Shown here: positions 43,285-51,668 of the stretch, in pieces
How the letters are laid out: every line of letters starts with the position of its first letter
Position numbering within the stretch: position 1 is the stretch's first letter
Assembly: GCA_023423895.1 (NCBI GenBank)
Contig: JAFAER010000041.1
Span: forward strand, 30,028 to 94,027
Source: Pseudomonadota bacterium
GTDB taxonomy: Bacteria > Myxococcota_A > Polyangia > Polyangiales > Polyangiaceae
Reading direction: 5' to 3'
DNA: 64,000 nucleotides
The notes under the pieces: generated by a model
What the model was told of the DNA's origin: nothing
Databases searched by the model: none
The model's input: only the letters and a program-made list of their open reading frames with translations
Program-made: the position numbers and the translations under genes

Positions 43285-46200
43285 GTGCAGATCGCACATG
43301 TTACGCGCGATCTGATGCTAGCTGAACACGCGCACACCGGGACGAGGGCGAGCTCGAATGGTTCGAACGGGATGCGTGCGCCTTCGGCGAGCGCCCGGCT
43401 GGGAGGCGCCCGGGCGGACTTCGTCGCGGGGCTCGGCAGAAAGGTCGCCGACCTGCGGACGACGCTCGCGCGAGTGAGGGCGACCCCGGACGACATCACG
43501 ACGCGTGACGAGCTGCGGCGCAAGCTGCACGCGCTCGCCTCCGCGGCGAAGATGATGAAGTTCGATGCGATGGAGCGGGGCATCGCCGAGGCCCTTGGCA
43601 CGCTCGACCGCACGGCGAAGGACGTCACCCTCGAAGACGTCGATCTCGAGGCGATCGAGCAGCTCGTCGAAGATCTACCGGCGCTCGCCTGGGGCGACGG
43701 GCGTGCGCGCTCCTCGCGAGCCGAGTCCGCCGAAAACGCCATGCCGCGTTACGCGGTGCTCGTCGTCGGCAGCTCGCTCATCGCCGAGGCGCTCCTCGAG
43801 GAGGACGAGGCGGCGCGGGCTGCCTTCGTCTGCCAGAGCACGCCCGATGCTCCTGCCGCGTACGATCTCGTCCGCACGAACGAGCCCGACCTCATCGTGC
43901 TCGACGCCGACGTCTCGAGCGCCGTGGACCTGGTCGAGGCGCTCATGGATGACCCGCTCACCGAGGCGGTCCCGATCATCGTCGTGGGCAGCTTCCTCGA
44001 GCAGGGAGAGGCCGCCCGCTACATCGCGATGGGCGTCGCCAAGACGGTGAACAAGCCGACCTCGCGCGAGGCGCTCCGAACGGTCTGTGAGGAGACGCTC
44101 TGCCCGAGCCTCTCCAGCGCAACGGCTGCACACGCAATGCTCGGCGAGCCGACGCTCGAGGAGCTCGGCGAACGTCTCGCGAACGAGCTCCGCGAGGCGC
44201 TCGTCGGTCGCGCCGATCCGTCGACGCGCACGCGCCGCATCCCGCTCGGCCAGGGCACCGAGGTGCTCGGCGCGGTGTGGGGCGCGATCGCCCGCGTCCG
44301 CGAGGTCGTGGTCTCCCGCAGCGACGGCGTCATCCGATTCGGCGGCGGCCCCGAAGGCGCGCTCACCCCTGCCCCGCTGCTGCACGAGCCCGACGTGGCG
44401 CGTGGCGACCGCGTGCGTGCGCCGCGTCGTGGTCCCGCGGCCGAAGTCCGGCTGCAGGGACGACGCGTCGTCGTGGCGGACGACGACCCCGCGGTCGTCT
44501 GGTTCCTTGCAGATCTGCTGAAGACCGCCGGCTGCATCGTCCAGGAGGCGTTCGACGGCCAGCAGGCGCTCGAGCTCGCCTACAAGAGCTCGCCCGACCT
44601 CGTCATCAGCGACATCCTGATGCCGAACGTCGACGGCTTCTCGCTCTGCCGCGCGCTCCGCCGTGACGTCGCCCTGCGCGACACGCCGGTGATCCTCCTC
44701 TCGTGGAAGGAAGACCTGCTCCAGCGCGTCCGCGAGCTCGGGGCGGGAGCGGCCGGCTACGTCCGCAAGGAGAGCGATACCCGTGCGATCATCGCCCGCG
44801 TCCGCGAAGCGCTCCGCACGCGCGGCCGGATCGAGGCGCGTCTTCGTGAGGAAGGCGAGGTCCGCGGCCGGCTCGACGGCATCAGCACGCGCACGCTCCT
44901 CGAGATCGTCTGCGCGACGCGTCCCGAGGCGCGCGTCTCGATCCGGGACGCGTCGTTCCTCTACGAGGTGGAGATCCGCTGGGGCGCGCCCCACCGCGCG
45001 ACGCGCACGGACGGCAATGGCAGCTTCCTCAAGGGCTCGAAGGTGCTCGCGCAGATGCTCGGCATCAGCGCCGGCCGCTTCACCGTCACGAACAGCAACT
45101 CGGCCATCGAGGCCGACCTCGACGGCAATCTCGCCGCGCAACTCGCCAAGCCGATCGCCAAGGCACGCGCCGCGATCACGCTCCTGACCGGACCGCAGGC
45201 GGGCTCCATCGCGCGGCTGCGCCTCGACGAGCCGGCCCTCGACGACTACCTCACGGCGACGCCAGAACGTGCACGTCTGGTCGCGCGCCGGCTCGCGAAC
45301 GGCGCTTCTCCTCGCGAGCTGCTCCTGTGTGGCGGCGCCGAGCCCGCCCTCCTCGACGACATCCTCTGCGACCTCGCGGCTCGAGGCTTCGTCCTCGGCA
45401 TCGAGGGCGTGGACGGCGAGGACATGCTGGCGCCTGCGGTTGCGCAGCTCCTTCAGCACTCGGATGCGCGCGCATCGTTCGCACCGCGAACCGGCACTCC
45501 GGAACCCGTCCCGGCGATCGCGGACGTCCCGCCGAGCGAAGAGCGCTCCGCGAACGAGGCCCTTTGCGCGGGCGAGGAGTCATCGGCGATCTGCACGAGC
45601 CCCAGCCCCGGGCCCGCTTCGTCCCTCGAGGACGCGGTGCTCCGCGAGGTCATCCACCGGTCGCCCGAGCCGGCGCAGGCCCTTCCTGCGGTCGCCGAGC
45701 CCGCGTCGCTCGTCGACCCGCAGTCGCTTCGCCCGCGCTCGTCTCCGGTCCCGCCGCCGTGCGAGGCAACGGAGGAAGACTACGGCACGCCTCCGGCCGA
45801 CCAGATCGTCGCGCTCGGAGAGCCCACGATCGTCGACGACACGGTGTACGGCGAAGAGCGTTCGGACTCCGTCTCGGTCTCCGTGTCGGTCGGTCTCCCC
45901 AAAGCCGATCGCGCCGAGGTCGAAGCGAAAGATGCGGACGAGGACGAGAACGAGGACGCAGATCGCGACGAGGACGAGCGCCGCGACGACCTGACCCCGT
46001 TCGCGGCCGTGACCGGCACCGATGAAGGCGAACCGACGCTCGCAGCGGCCAAGACGAAGCGCTGGCCGATGGTGGCCTTCGTCGCCGCGACGGGCATCGT
46101 CGCGTGGGCCGTCCTGCACTTCTCGACGAGCTCCGTCAGCCTTCCGAAGCAGCAGCAGAACCAGCTCTTCGAGGCGCCGCCCGCCGAGATGTCCCTGCCG

Positions 46201-46500
46201 CCGAAGCCGAAGCCGGCCACCTCCATGGCGGTCGAGCAAGACAAGGCCGACAAGGTCTTCTACACGCCGGTCGCTCCCGAGACGTCCCTTCCGGACGGCC
46301 ACGGCGTCATCGACGTCTCTGCGCCCGAAGGTGCGGTCGTCCTGGTCGACGGCAAGGAACGCGCGCGTGGCTCGGCGAAGGTCGACGCACCCTCCGGCAA
46401 CCACGACGTCCGCGTCCGTCCGCCTCATGCGAGCGCAAACGAGCGCGCCTATACGATCGACGTGCGCACGAGCCGCGTCGCTCACGTGAAGTTCGAGTAG
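43285..46500 (+). CDS. Multidomain regulator: HPt-like, two REC domains, DUF4388, TM and PEGA-like end
   Basis: This 1071-residue protein joins modules not normally found together. An HPt-like helix with H82 (RRKLHALASAAKMMKF) opens it. A degenerate receiver follows (about 153-273; acidic pair lost, Asp in LIVLDADVSS kept). Next is a canonical receiver (about 393-510; D399-D401, phosphoacceptor D443 in VISDILMPNVDG, K495), then a DUF4388/PATAN domain (about 525-610), a long acidic linker (about 715-920), one transmembrane helix (MVAFVAATGIVAWAVLHF, about 928-946) and a PEGA-like beta domain (GVIDVSAPEGAVVLVDGKER, about 1005-1071). The start is uncertain: an operator-like palindrome covers codons 2-10, so ATG at 43315 or 43372 may be used. 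Confidence 0.85.
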   Translation: MQIAHVTRDLMLAEHAHTGTRASSNGSNGMRAPSASARLGGARADFVAGLGRKVADLRTTLARVRATPDDITTRDELRRKLHALASAAKMMKFDAMERGIAEALGTLDRTAKDVTLEDVDLEAIEQLVEDLPALAWGDGRARSSRAESAENAMPRYAVLVVGSSLIAEALLEEDEAARAAFVCQSTPDAPAAYDLVRTNEPDLIVLDADVSSAVDLVEALMDDPLTEAVPIIVVGSFLEQGEAARYIAMGVAKTVNKPTSREALRTVCEETLCPSLSSATAAHAMLGEPTLEELGERLANELREALVGRADPSTRTRRIPLGQGTEVLGAVWGAIARVREVVVSRSDGVIRFGGGPEGALTPAPLLHEPDVARGDRVRAPRRGPAAEVRLQGRRVVVADDDPAVVWFLADLLKTAGCIVQEAFDGQQALELAYKSSPDLVISDILMPNVDGFSLCRALRRDVALRDTPVILLSWKEDLLQRVRELGAGAAGYVRKESDTRAIIARVREALRTRGRIEARLREEGEVRGRLDGISTRTLLEIVCATRPEARVSIRDASFLYEVEIRWGAPHRATRTDGNGSFLKGSKVLAQMLGISAGRFTVTNSNSAIEADLDGNLAAQLAKPIAKARAAITLLTGPQAGSIARLRLDEPALDDYLTATPERARLVARRLANGASPRELLLCGGAEPALLDDILCDLAARGFVLGIEGVDGEDMLAPAVAQLLQHSDARASFAPRTGTPEPVPAIADVPPSEERSANEALCAGEESSAICTSPSPGPASSLEDAVLREVIHRSPEPAQALPAVAEPASLVDPQSLRPRSSPVPPPCEATEEDYGTPPADQIVALGEPTIVDDTVYGEERSDSVSVSVSVGLPKADRAEVEAKDADEDENEDADRDEDERRDDLTPFAAVTGTDEGEPTLAAAKTKRWPMVAFVAATGIVAWAVLHFSTSSVSLPKQQQNQLFEAPPAEMSLPPKPKPATSMAVEQDKADKVFYTPVAPETSLPDGHGVIDVSAPEGAVVLVDGKERARGSAKVDAPSGNHDVRVRPPHASANERAYTIDVRTSRVAHVKFE
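43288..43314. promoter_or_regulatory. 8-bp inverted repeat with 11-bp spacer between divergent genes
   Basis: CAGATCGC (43288-43295) and GCGATCTG (43307-43314) are perfect inverted arms separated by exactly 11 bases (CAGATCGC-N11-GCGATCTG). It lies between the Eis-like acetyltransferase and the multidomain regulator, so it is likely a shared operator. It implies that the regulator starts downstream of 43314. Confidence 0.65.
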
Positions 46501-46635
46501 CGGTCGCGCTCGACGTCCTTCCGCGGCGAGCGAAAACAGGCGACGCCAGGCGACGGGCGAGACGGGACAGGAGCCCCGTCGCCGCCGCGAACGCGTCTCT
46601 TTGACCGGGACACCGATCGCGGTAAGGAGGCCCGG

Positions 46636-48987
46636 ATGCCGTCGTCGGGCTCGAGCTTCCGCTCCTCCAGCAGCAAGATCGCCGTCGCGATCGCGCTCCT
46701 GGCCGGATGTTCGAAGGGCGGCGGCGAGGGGCAGCCGACATCGTCGACGTCAGGCGCCGCGAGCGCGAAGAGCCCCAGCGCGAAGGGCGCGAGCTCCGAT
46801 GGCACGCCGCGGGACGCAGCGGTGATCGACTTCCTCGCGAACGGCGAGGACTGCAGCTTCGGACACCGGGGCGTGCTCGTCGACCTCGGGGACGCAACGA
46901 CGCGATCGCGCATGACCGGCTCTCGCCTCGTGAAGCCGGACGTCGAGGTGCGCGAGCGCGAGGGCGCGTCGTGGGTCAGTGTCCGGGCGCGCTCGCTTGA
47001 GCTGTCGTTCGTCTCTGCGGCCGAGCTCAAGTCCGAGGCGGGGATCGTCGTCGAGGCGCGCGTCCGTGGCGGCGCGGCGAGGAGCGCGTCCGTCTACCTC
47101 AACGGCAAGCCCATCGGCACGCTCTCGCTCACCAAGGGCGAGACGAAGATCGTCTCGGCGCGCGCGCCGTCGTCCTTCGTCGCGCGGGGCACGAACGAGC
47201 TGCTCCTCCGCTTCAACGGCGGCTCGCGCTCGCAGAACGACCAGCTCGCGGAGATCGACTGGATCCGCGTCGGTCCGAACGACGGCGATGCCCCGTATTC
47301 GGCACCGACTCGGAGCGACGCCGTCACCACGGTCGCGATCTCGGGCACGTCGCGGCGCAGTGTGTCGCTCCGCGCGCCGGGCTTCGCGCGCTGCACGGCG
47401 TTCATCCCCAACGGCAGCGTGCTCGAGGGCTTCATCGGTGCGTCCGGCGGCGAGGCGGACGCAGAGGTGCGGGTGCTGGTGGATCGGTCCGAGCCGCGGG
47501 TCATCGGCTCGTTCCACCTGGGCGGCCCCACCGATCCGCCCGGATGGCGCCCGATCTCGCTGCCGCTCGGCGACGTCGGAACGATCGCGGGCGTCGAGCT
47601 CGTCGCGAAGAACAGCTCGAAAGGCGCGCGGGTCGCGTTCGGAGAAGCCCGCGTGGTGCCGCCGCTCGAGCAGGTCGCCTCGCCTCCGCCGGAGCCCGCG
47701 GTGCCGAAGGCACGCGGCGTCATCCTCGTCGTGCTCGGCTCGACCTCGCGCCGGATCTCCCTCTACGGCGGAGCGACGGCCATGCCCGAGCTTGCTGGGC
47801 TTGCCGGTGGCGGCGTCGTCTTCGAAGCTCACCGAGCCACCTCGAGCTGGGCCAGCGGCGCCGTCGGATCGATGCTGACGGGCCTGTCTCCGCGCGAGCA
47901 CGGCGCGTCGGACGGAGATGCCGTCCTTGCGCCGAGCGTCTTCACCGTCGCCGAAGCGGCACGGCAGGCCGGCGTCGTGACCGGGATGTTCACCGCGAAC
48001 CCGACGACGACGGAGCCCTACGGATTCGCGCGGGGCTGGGAGACGTTCGTCGCGCGCCTGCCAGGAGAAGACGCGCCTGCGACCGCGATCTTCGACGACG
48101 TCGGCCGCTGGCTTGATGGCCACAAGGACGATCGTTTCTTCCTCGTCGTCCATGCGCGCGGTGGTCATCCTCCCTGGGACGTCACGAGCGAGGAGCTGAA
48201 GGAGCTTCCTCCGCAGAACTACCAGGGCAGCCTCGAGCCGAACCATGCCGGCGAGGCCCTCGCAAAGGCGAAGAAAGCGGGCGGCGGCCGCTCGTTCGCC
48301 GATCCGGACCGCGAGCGTGCGTTCGCCCTCCATGCAAAGGCGCTCGCGGCCCACGACGCGGCGCTCGGAGCGCTCGTCCAGCGCGTCCGGACCACGGGCC
48401 GCGACAAGGACACGGTGTGGATCGTGACCGGCGATGTCGGCGTGGACGCGGCCGCGCGGGTCCCCTTCCTCGAGGACGACTCGCTGGAAGAAGGCGCCCT
48501 CGCGGTTCCGCTCGTCGTCCGCGGCATCGGCCCGCGACCGCGCGAGCGGGTGAGCTCGGCGACCAGCAGCGTCGACGTCGCCCGGACGGTCCTCGAGTCG
48601 TTCGGCCTGCCGCCACCTCCGCAGCTTCGCGGCGAGAGCCTCTGGGCGGTTGCGGCCCAGAAGAAGGTCGTGGCCGAGCGCCCGCTCGTCGCCGCGACGA
48701 CGACGCGCTTCTCCGCGCGCTGGGGCGCCTTCGCGGTCGTGGGCATCCGTGAACGCGAGGTGAAGGTGTGCAACCTCTCGCTCGATCCGGACTGCGTCAG
48801 CGATGTACGGCCGAGCCATCCGCTCGCCGCCGAGGCGCTTCACTCGCTGACCTGGAACGAGCTGGTGGAGCGGAGCGGGAGCGGCAAGGGCGAGCGCGAA
48901 CGACGGCCCGCCGCGCCGGAGCCGCCGCTCGGACGCGTCGTGACGGACGGGCCAACCTCGGTCGCGCTCAAGGTCTGGGGCCGCTGA
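46636..48987 (+). CDS. Sulfatase-fold lipoprotein with degraded active site
   Basis: A lipoprotein signal (SSKIAVAIALLAGCSKGG) is followed by two beta domains (about 70-340), the second-strand pattern (SASVYLNGKPIGTLSL) resembling the galactose-binding-like modules found in myxobacterial sulfatases. The alkaline-phosphatase-superfamily domain (about 355-700) keeps the overall order VILVVLG, SMLTGLSPREHG, GHPPWD, TVWIVTGD, VPLVV. However, the first metal Asp is Gly (G368-S-T), the SDHGE motif is G599-D-V-G, and the nucleophile site reads T402-S-S-W without the CxPxR of sulfatases. It is probably a catalytically dead relative with a binding role. Its 783 residues include a C-terminal extension of about 80. 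Confidence 0.85.
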   Translation: MPSSGSSFRSSSSKIAVAIALLAGCSKGGGEGQPTSSTSGAASAKSPSAKGASSDGTPRDAAVIDFLANGEDCSFGHRGVLVDLGDATTRSRMTGSRLVKPDVEVREREGASWVSVRARSLELSFVSAAELKSEAGIVVEARVRGGAARSASVYLNGKPIGTLSLTKGETKIVSARAPSSFVARGTNELLLRFNGGSRSQNDQLAEIDWIRVGPNDGDAPYSAPTRSDAVTTVAISGTSRRSVSLRAPGFARCTAFIPNGSVLEGFIGASGGEADAEVRVLVDRSEPRVIGSFHLGGPTDPPGWRPISLPLGDVGTIAGVELVAKNSSKGARVAFGEARVVPPLEQVASPPPEPAVPKARGVILVVLGSTSRRISLYGGATAMPELAGLAGGGVVFEAHRATSSWASGAVGSMLTGLSPREHGASDGDAVLAPSVFTVAEAARQAGVVTGMFTANPTTTEPYGFARGWETFVARLPGEDAPATAIFDDVGRWLDGHKDDRFFLVVHARGGHPPWDVTSEELKELPPQNYQGSLEPNHAGEALAKAKKAGGGRSFADPDRERAFALHAKALAAHDAALGALVQRVRTTGRDKDTVWIVTGDVGVDAAARVPFLEDDSLEEGALAVPLVVRGIGPRPRERVSSATSSVDVARTVLESFGLPPPPQLRGESLWAVAAQKKVVAERPLVAATTTRFSARWGAFAVVGIREREVKVCNLSLDPDCVSDVRPSHPLAAEALHSLTWNELVERSGSGKGERERRPAAPEPPLGRVVTDGPTSVALKVWGR

Positions 48988-49061
48988 GCCCCCCGGATTC
49001 CCAGGTGAAGGCGCCGGCCGACCCCGGCCCCGGGGACTCTCTGCTCGTTGGCGAAACCGGA

Positions 49062-49090
49062 TTGCTGAATTTCTGCGCCGAGCGTGCTAG
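49062..49090 (+). promoter_or_regulatory. Sigma-70-type promoter for tRNA-Ser
   Basis: TTGCTG (49062-49067) and TGCTAG (49085-49090) are separated by exactly 17 bp. The -35 has four of six consensus bases. Transcription would start about 49097, a few bases before the mature tRNA end at 49104, as expected for a tRNA gene. Confidence 0.5.
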
Positions 49091-49099
49091 GTCTGGCCG

Positions 49100-49190
<91 letters not shown>

Positions 49191-49216
49191 CCGTTTCTGA
49201 AGTAGCGAACGAACCT

Positions 49217-49261
49217 GGCCAGTGAGCTCTCCCCCCGAGGCTCGCTGGCCGTTTCGTTTTT
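49217..49261 (+). terminator. Intrinsic terminator after tRNA-Ser
   Basis: GGCCAGTGAGC (49217-49227) pairs with GCTCGCTGGCC (49240-49250), an 11-bp stem with one G-U pair and a 12-nt loop, followed by the U-rich run GTTTCGTTTTT (49251-49261). It is the clearest rho-independent terminator in the window. Confidence 0.85.
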
Positions 49262-49372
49262 GTGGCCTGCGGGGGGACGGGACGTACTCCTTTCTCCCAG
49301 CTTGTGGCCGGGTCGCGGCTCGGTTACGGAATTCGGTCGAGCCGCGGAAGCGCGGGGTAGGAGGGTAGTACC

Positions 49373-50257
49373 GTGTCGATCGTTCATGACCTGCGGGCTT
49401 TGCCGCTGTTCCAAGGGATCTCCGAAGTTCGTCTCGAGCAGCTCGTCGCGACGTTCCGTCCGGAGTCGCACAAGGCCGGCACCGTGCTCTTCCGCCCCGG
49501 CGACGCCGCCACGCACTTCGCGCTCCTCGTGAAGGGGCAAGTGACGGTGGAAGAGGAACGTACGAGCACGGAGGTTCCGGCCGTTCGCTTCGATCTCCGG
49601 CCGCTCGCCCCGCTCGGCGAGCTCGCCGCGCTCACCGGTCAGCCGCGCAGCACGACGGCGACCGCGACGACGGACGTCGAGCTCCTGTCGGCGAACGTCA
49701 GCGACCTCCTCGGCTTCTTCGACGCGAACGGCGACATCGGCCTCGCGTTCTACAAGAACCTGCTGAGCCTCGTGAGCGACAAGGTCCGCCGCGACCGCAG
49801 CCGCATCGAGGACATGCGCAGCAACATCGTGCGCACGCAGAAGGCGATGAAGCAGCTCCGCGAGACGGTGCTCGCGGCTGCGGAGACCGAGATCTCGAAG
49901 CCCGTCTTCGACACGCTCGACACGCACATCGAGCGTAACCGCCGCGCGCACTACCGCGTGAACCCGCCGCCGGCCTACGCGGCGCACGTCCGCCTCGACG
50001 ACGGCCGGATGATCCCCGTCCTCGAGGTCTCCGAAGGCCACGTGAAGGTCGGCGGCACGACCAAGGACCTCACGGCGGATCCCTCGTACTGGGCGGGCGT
50101 GCTCGTCCTCCCGAACACGGAGATCCTCGTCAGCGGCTCCGTCGTCCGCGAGGGCGAGGGCGGCGTCGTCGTGAAGCTCGACACGCTCGTCGACGAGTAC
50201 AAGGCGAAGCTCGACGACTACACGACGCGCGTGCAGCTGCTCGACTTCGTCGTCTGA
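49373..50257 (+). CDS. Cyclic-nucleotide-binding-like domain joined to a PilZ-like domain
   Basis: The 294-residue protein begins with a cNMP-binding fold: DLRALPLFQGISEVRLEQL, HKAGTVLFRPGDAATHFALL and PLGELAALTGQPRSTTATA. The phosphate-cassette Arg is not clearly placed (GELAALTGQPR), so the ligand may differ from cAMP. A helical, coiled-coil-like centre (about 125-185) leads to a C-terminal domain starting R-x-x-x-x-R (RRAHYRVNPPPAYAAHV) and EVSEGHVKVGG, which resembles a PilZ domain, a c-di-GMP receptor. There is no DNA-binding domain. It may relay nucleotide signals to a protein partner. It lies 34 bp upstream of the XPB-type helicase gene. The GTG at 49373 has the ribosome site GTAGGAGG. 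Confidence 0.8.
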   Translation: MSIVHDLRALPLFQGISEVRLEQLVATFRPESHKAGTVLFRPGDAATHFALLVKGQVTVEEERTSTEVPAVRFDLRPLAPLGELAALTGQPRSTTATATTDVELLSANVSDLLGFFDANGDIGLAFYKNLLSLVSDKVRRDRSRIEDMRSNIVRTQKAMKQLRETVLAAAETEISKPVFDTLDTHIERNRRAHYRVNPPPAYAAHVRLDDGRMIPVLEVSEGHVKVGGTTKDLTADPSYWAGVLVLPNTEILVSGSVVREGEGGVVVKLDTLVDEYKAKLDDYTTRVQLLDFVV

Positions 50258-50291
50258 CCACGGCGCGCCTCAGGCGTGGTAAGCGTGCGGC

Positions 50292-51668
50292 GTGCCCACG
50301 CTGCGCTTCGAAGCCGGCACCCTCGCGCTCCTCGGCGTCGACAAGGACGATGCGAATCGATCCTGGGCGCTGCCGGAGGCGTTCTCCTGGGACGCGAGGG
50401 CGGCGTGTTTTCGCGCGCCCGCTGCGGCCTACGCGGCCATCGTCCTCACGCTGCGGCGCGCGGGCGTCGCCTACGAGGACGAGGCCCGCCGGTACGAAGA
50501 GCTCGCGCACGGCGCGCGTGTGCACCGCGAGCCGCGGTTCTACCAGTCCGAGGCGCTCGACGCGTGGAAGCGCCACGGGTCGCGGGGAGTCGTCGTCCTG
50601 CCGACGGGCGCAGGCAAGACGCAGCTCGCGATGATGGCGATCGACGACCGGCGGCGCAGCACGCTCGTCGTCGCGCCGACGCTCGATCTCGTGCGGCAGT
50701 GGTACGACATCCTCGCGGCGACGTTCGGCGTTCCCATCGGCGTCGTCGGCGGCGGCGAGCACGACGTCCGCCCGCTCACCGTCACGACGTACGACTCGGC
50801 CTACCTCCACATGGAGCACCTGGGCTCGCGCTTCGGGCTCGTCGTCTTCGACGAGTGCCACCACCTGCCGAGCCAGACGTATTCGCTCGCCGCGCGCCTC
50901 GCGATCGCGCCCTTCCGCCTCGGCCTCACGGCGACCCCGGAGCGCGCCGACGGCCTCGATGCGGCGCTCGGGAAGCTCGTCGGGCCGACCGTCTATCGAC
51001 GCGACATCTCGGAGCTCGCAGGCGAGTTCCTCGCCGAATACGACACGGAGCGCGTCGAGGTGGAGCTCTCCCCGGAAGAGCGCGAGGAGCACGACGCCGA
51101 GCGCCAGATCTACCGGGACTTCATCGGCAAGAACGGCATCGTGATGTCGAGCCCGAGGGGCTTCGGCGAGTTCATCATGCGCGCGTCACGGAGCGCGGAG
51201 GGCCGCCGCGCGATGAAGGCGTACCGGCGGCAGCGTGAGCTCGCCTTCGCGGCCACCGCCAAGCTCGCCTACCTCGAGCACCTGCTCTCCGTGCACCGCC
51301 ACGATCGCGCCCTCATCTTCACGCAGGACAACGCGACGGCGCACCTCGTCGCGCGGAGCTTCCTCGTCCCGGTGATCACGCACCAGACGAAGGTGACGGA
51401 GCGTAGCGCGATCCTCGCCGGATTCGCCGCGGGCACCTACGGCGCCGTCGTGACGTCGAAGGTGCTGAACGAGGGCGTCGACGTCCCCGACGCCAACGTC
51501 GCGGTCGTCCTCTCCGGCAGCGGCTCGGTGCGCGAGCACGTCCAGCGTCTCGGCCGCATCCTTCGCCAGCGCGAGGGCAAGCGCGCTCTCCTCTACGAGG
51601 TCGTCACGGCGCGGACGACGGAGACCTTCACGAGCGATCGGAGGCGCGAGCACGATGCTTACCGCTGA
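50292..51668 (+). CDS. XPB-type superfamily 2 DNA helicase
   Basis: The 458-residue ATP-dependent 3'-5' helicase has the archaeal XPB architecture. A damage-recognition-like N-terminal domain (about 1-75) precedes HD1 with Walker A LPTGAGKT (K109), DECH (D187-H190) and FRLGLTATPERADG. Then comes a thumb-like insert (about 235-310) and HD2 with SKVLNEGVDVPDANVAVVLS and VQRLGRILRQREGK. The RED motif used by XPB to open damaged DNA reads R218-A-D220 here, Ala replacing Glu. The start is GTG at 50292. Its 3' end overlaps the Bax1/DUF790 gene by 14 bp; archaeal XPB and Bax1 form a helicase-nuclease complex, so the two proteins likely work together. Confidence 0.92.
   Translation: MPTLRFEAGTLALLGVDKDDANRSWALPEAFSWDARAACFRAPAAAYAAIVLTLRRAGVAYEDEARRYEELAHGARVHREPRFYQSEALDAWKRHGSRGVVVLPTGAGKTQLAMMAIDDRRRSTLVVAPTLDLVRQWYDILAATFGVPIGVVGGGEHDVRPLTVTTYDSAYLHMEHLGSRFGLVVFDECHHLPSQTYSLAARLAIAPFRLGLTATPERADGLDAALGKLVGPTVYRRDISELAGEFLAEYDTERVEVELSPEEREEHDAERQIYRDFIGKNGIVMSSPRGFGEFIMRASRSAEGRRAMKAYRRQRELAFAATAKLAYLEHLLSVHRHDRALIFTQDNATAHLVARSFLVPVITHQTKVTERSAILAGFAAGTYGAVVTSKVLNEGVDVPDANVAVVLSGSGSVREHVQRLGRILRQREGKRALLYEVVTARTTETFTSDRRREHDAYR

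Noticed and set aside
46750..48843. Minus-strand open frame of 697 codons opposite the pseudo-sulfatase
   Set aside because: Arg/Asp/Ala-rich composition typical of antisense frames in high-GC coding DNA; the plus-strand frame has a signal peptide and fold motifs.
46636..48987. Active sulfatase annotation
   Set aside because: The CxPxR formylglycine motif and two metal ligands are absent, so an active sulfatase call is not supported.
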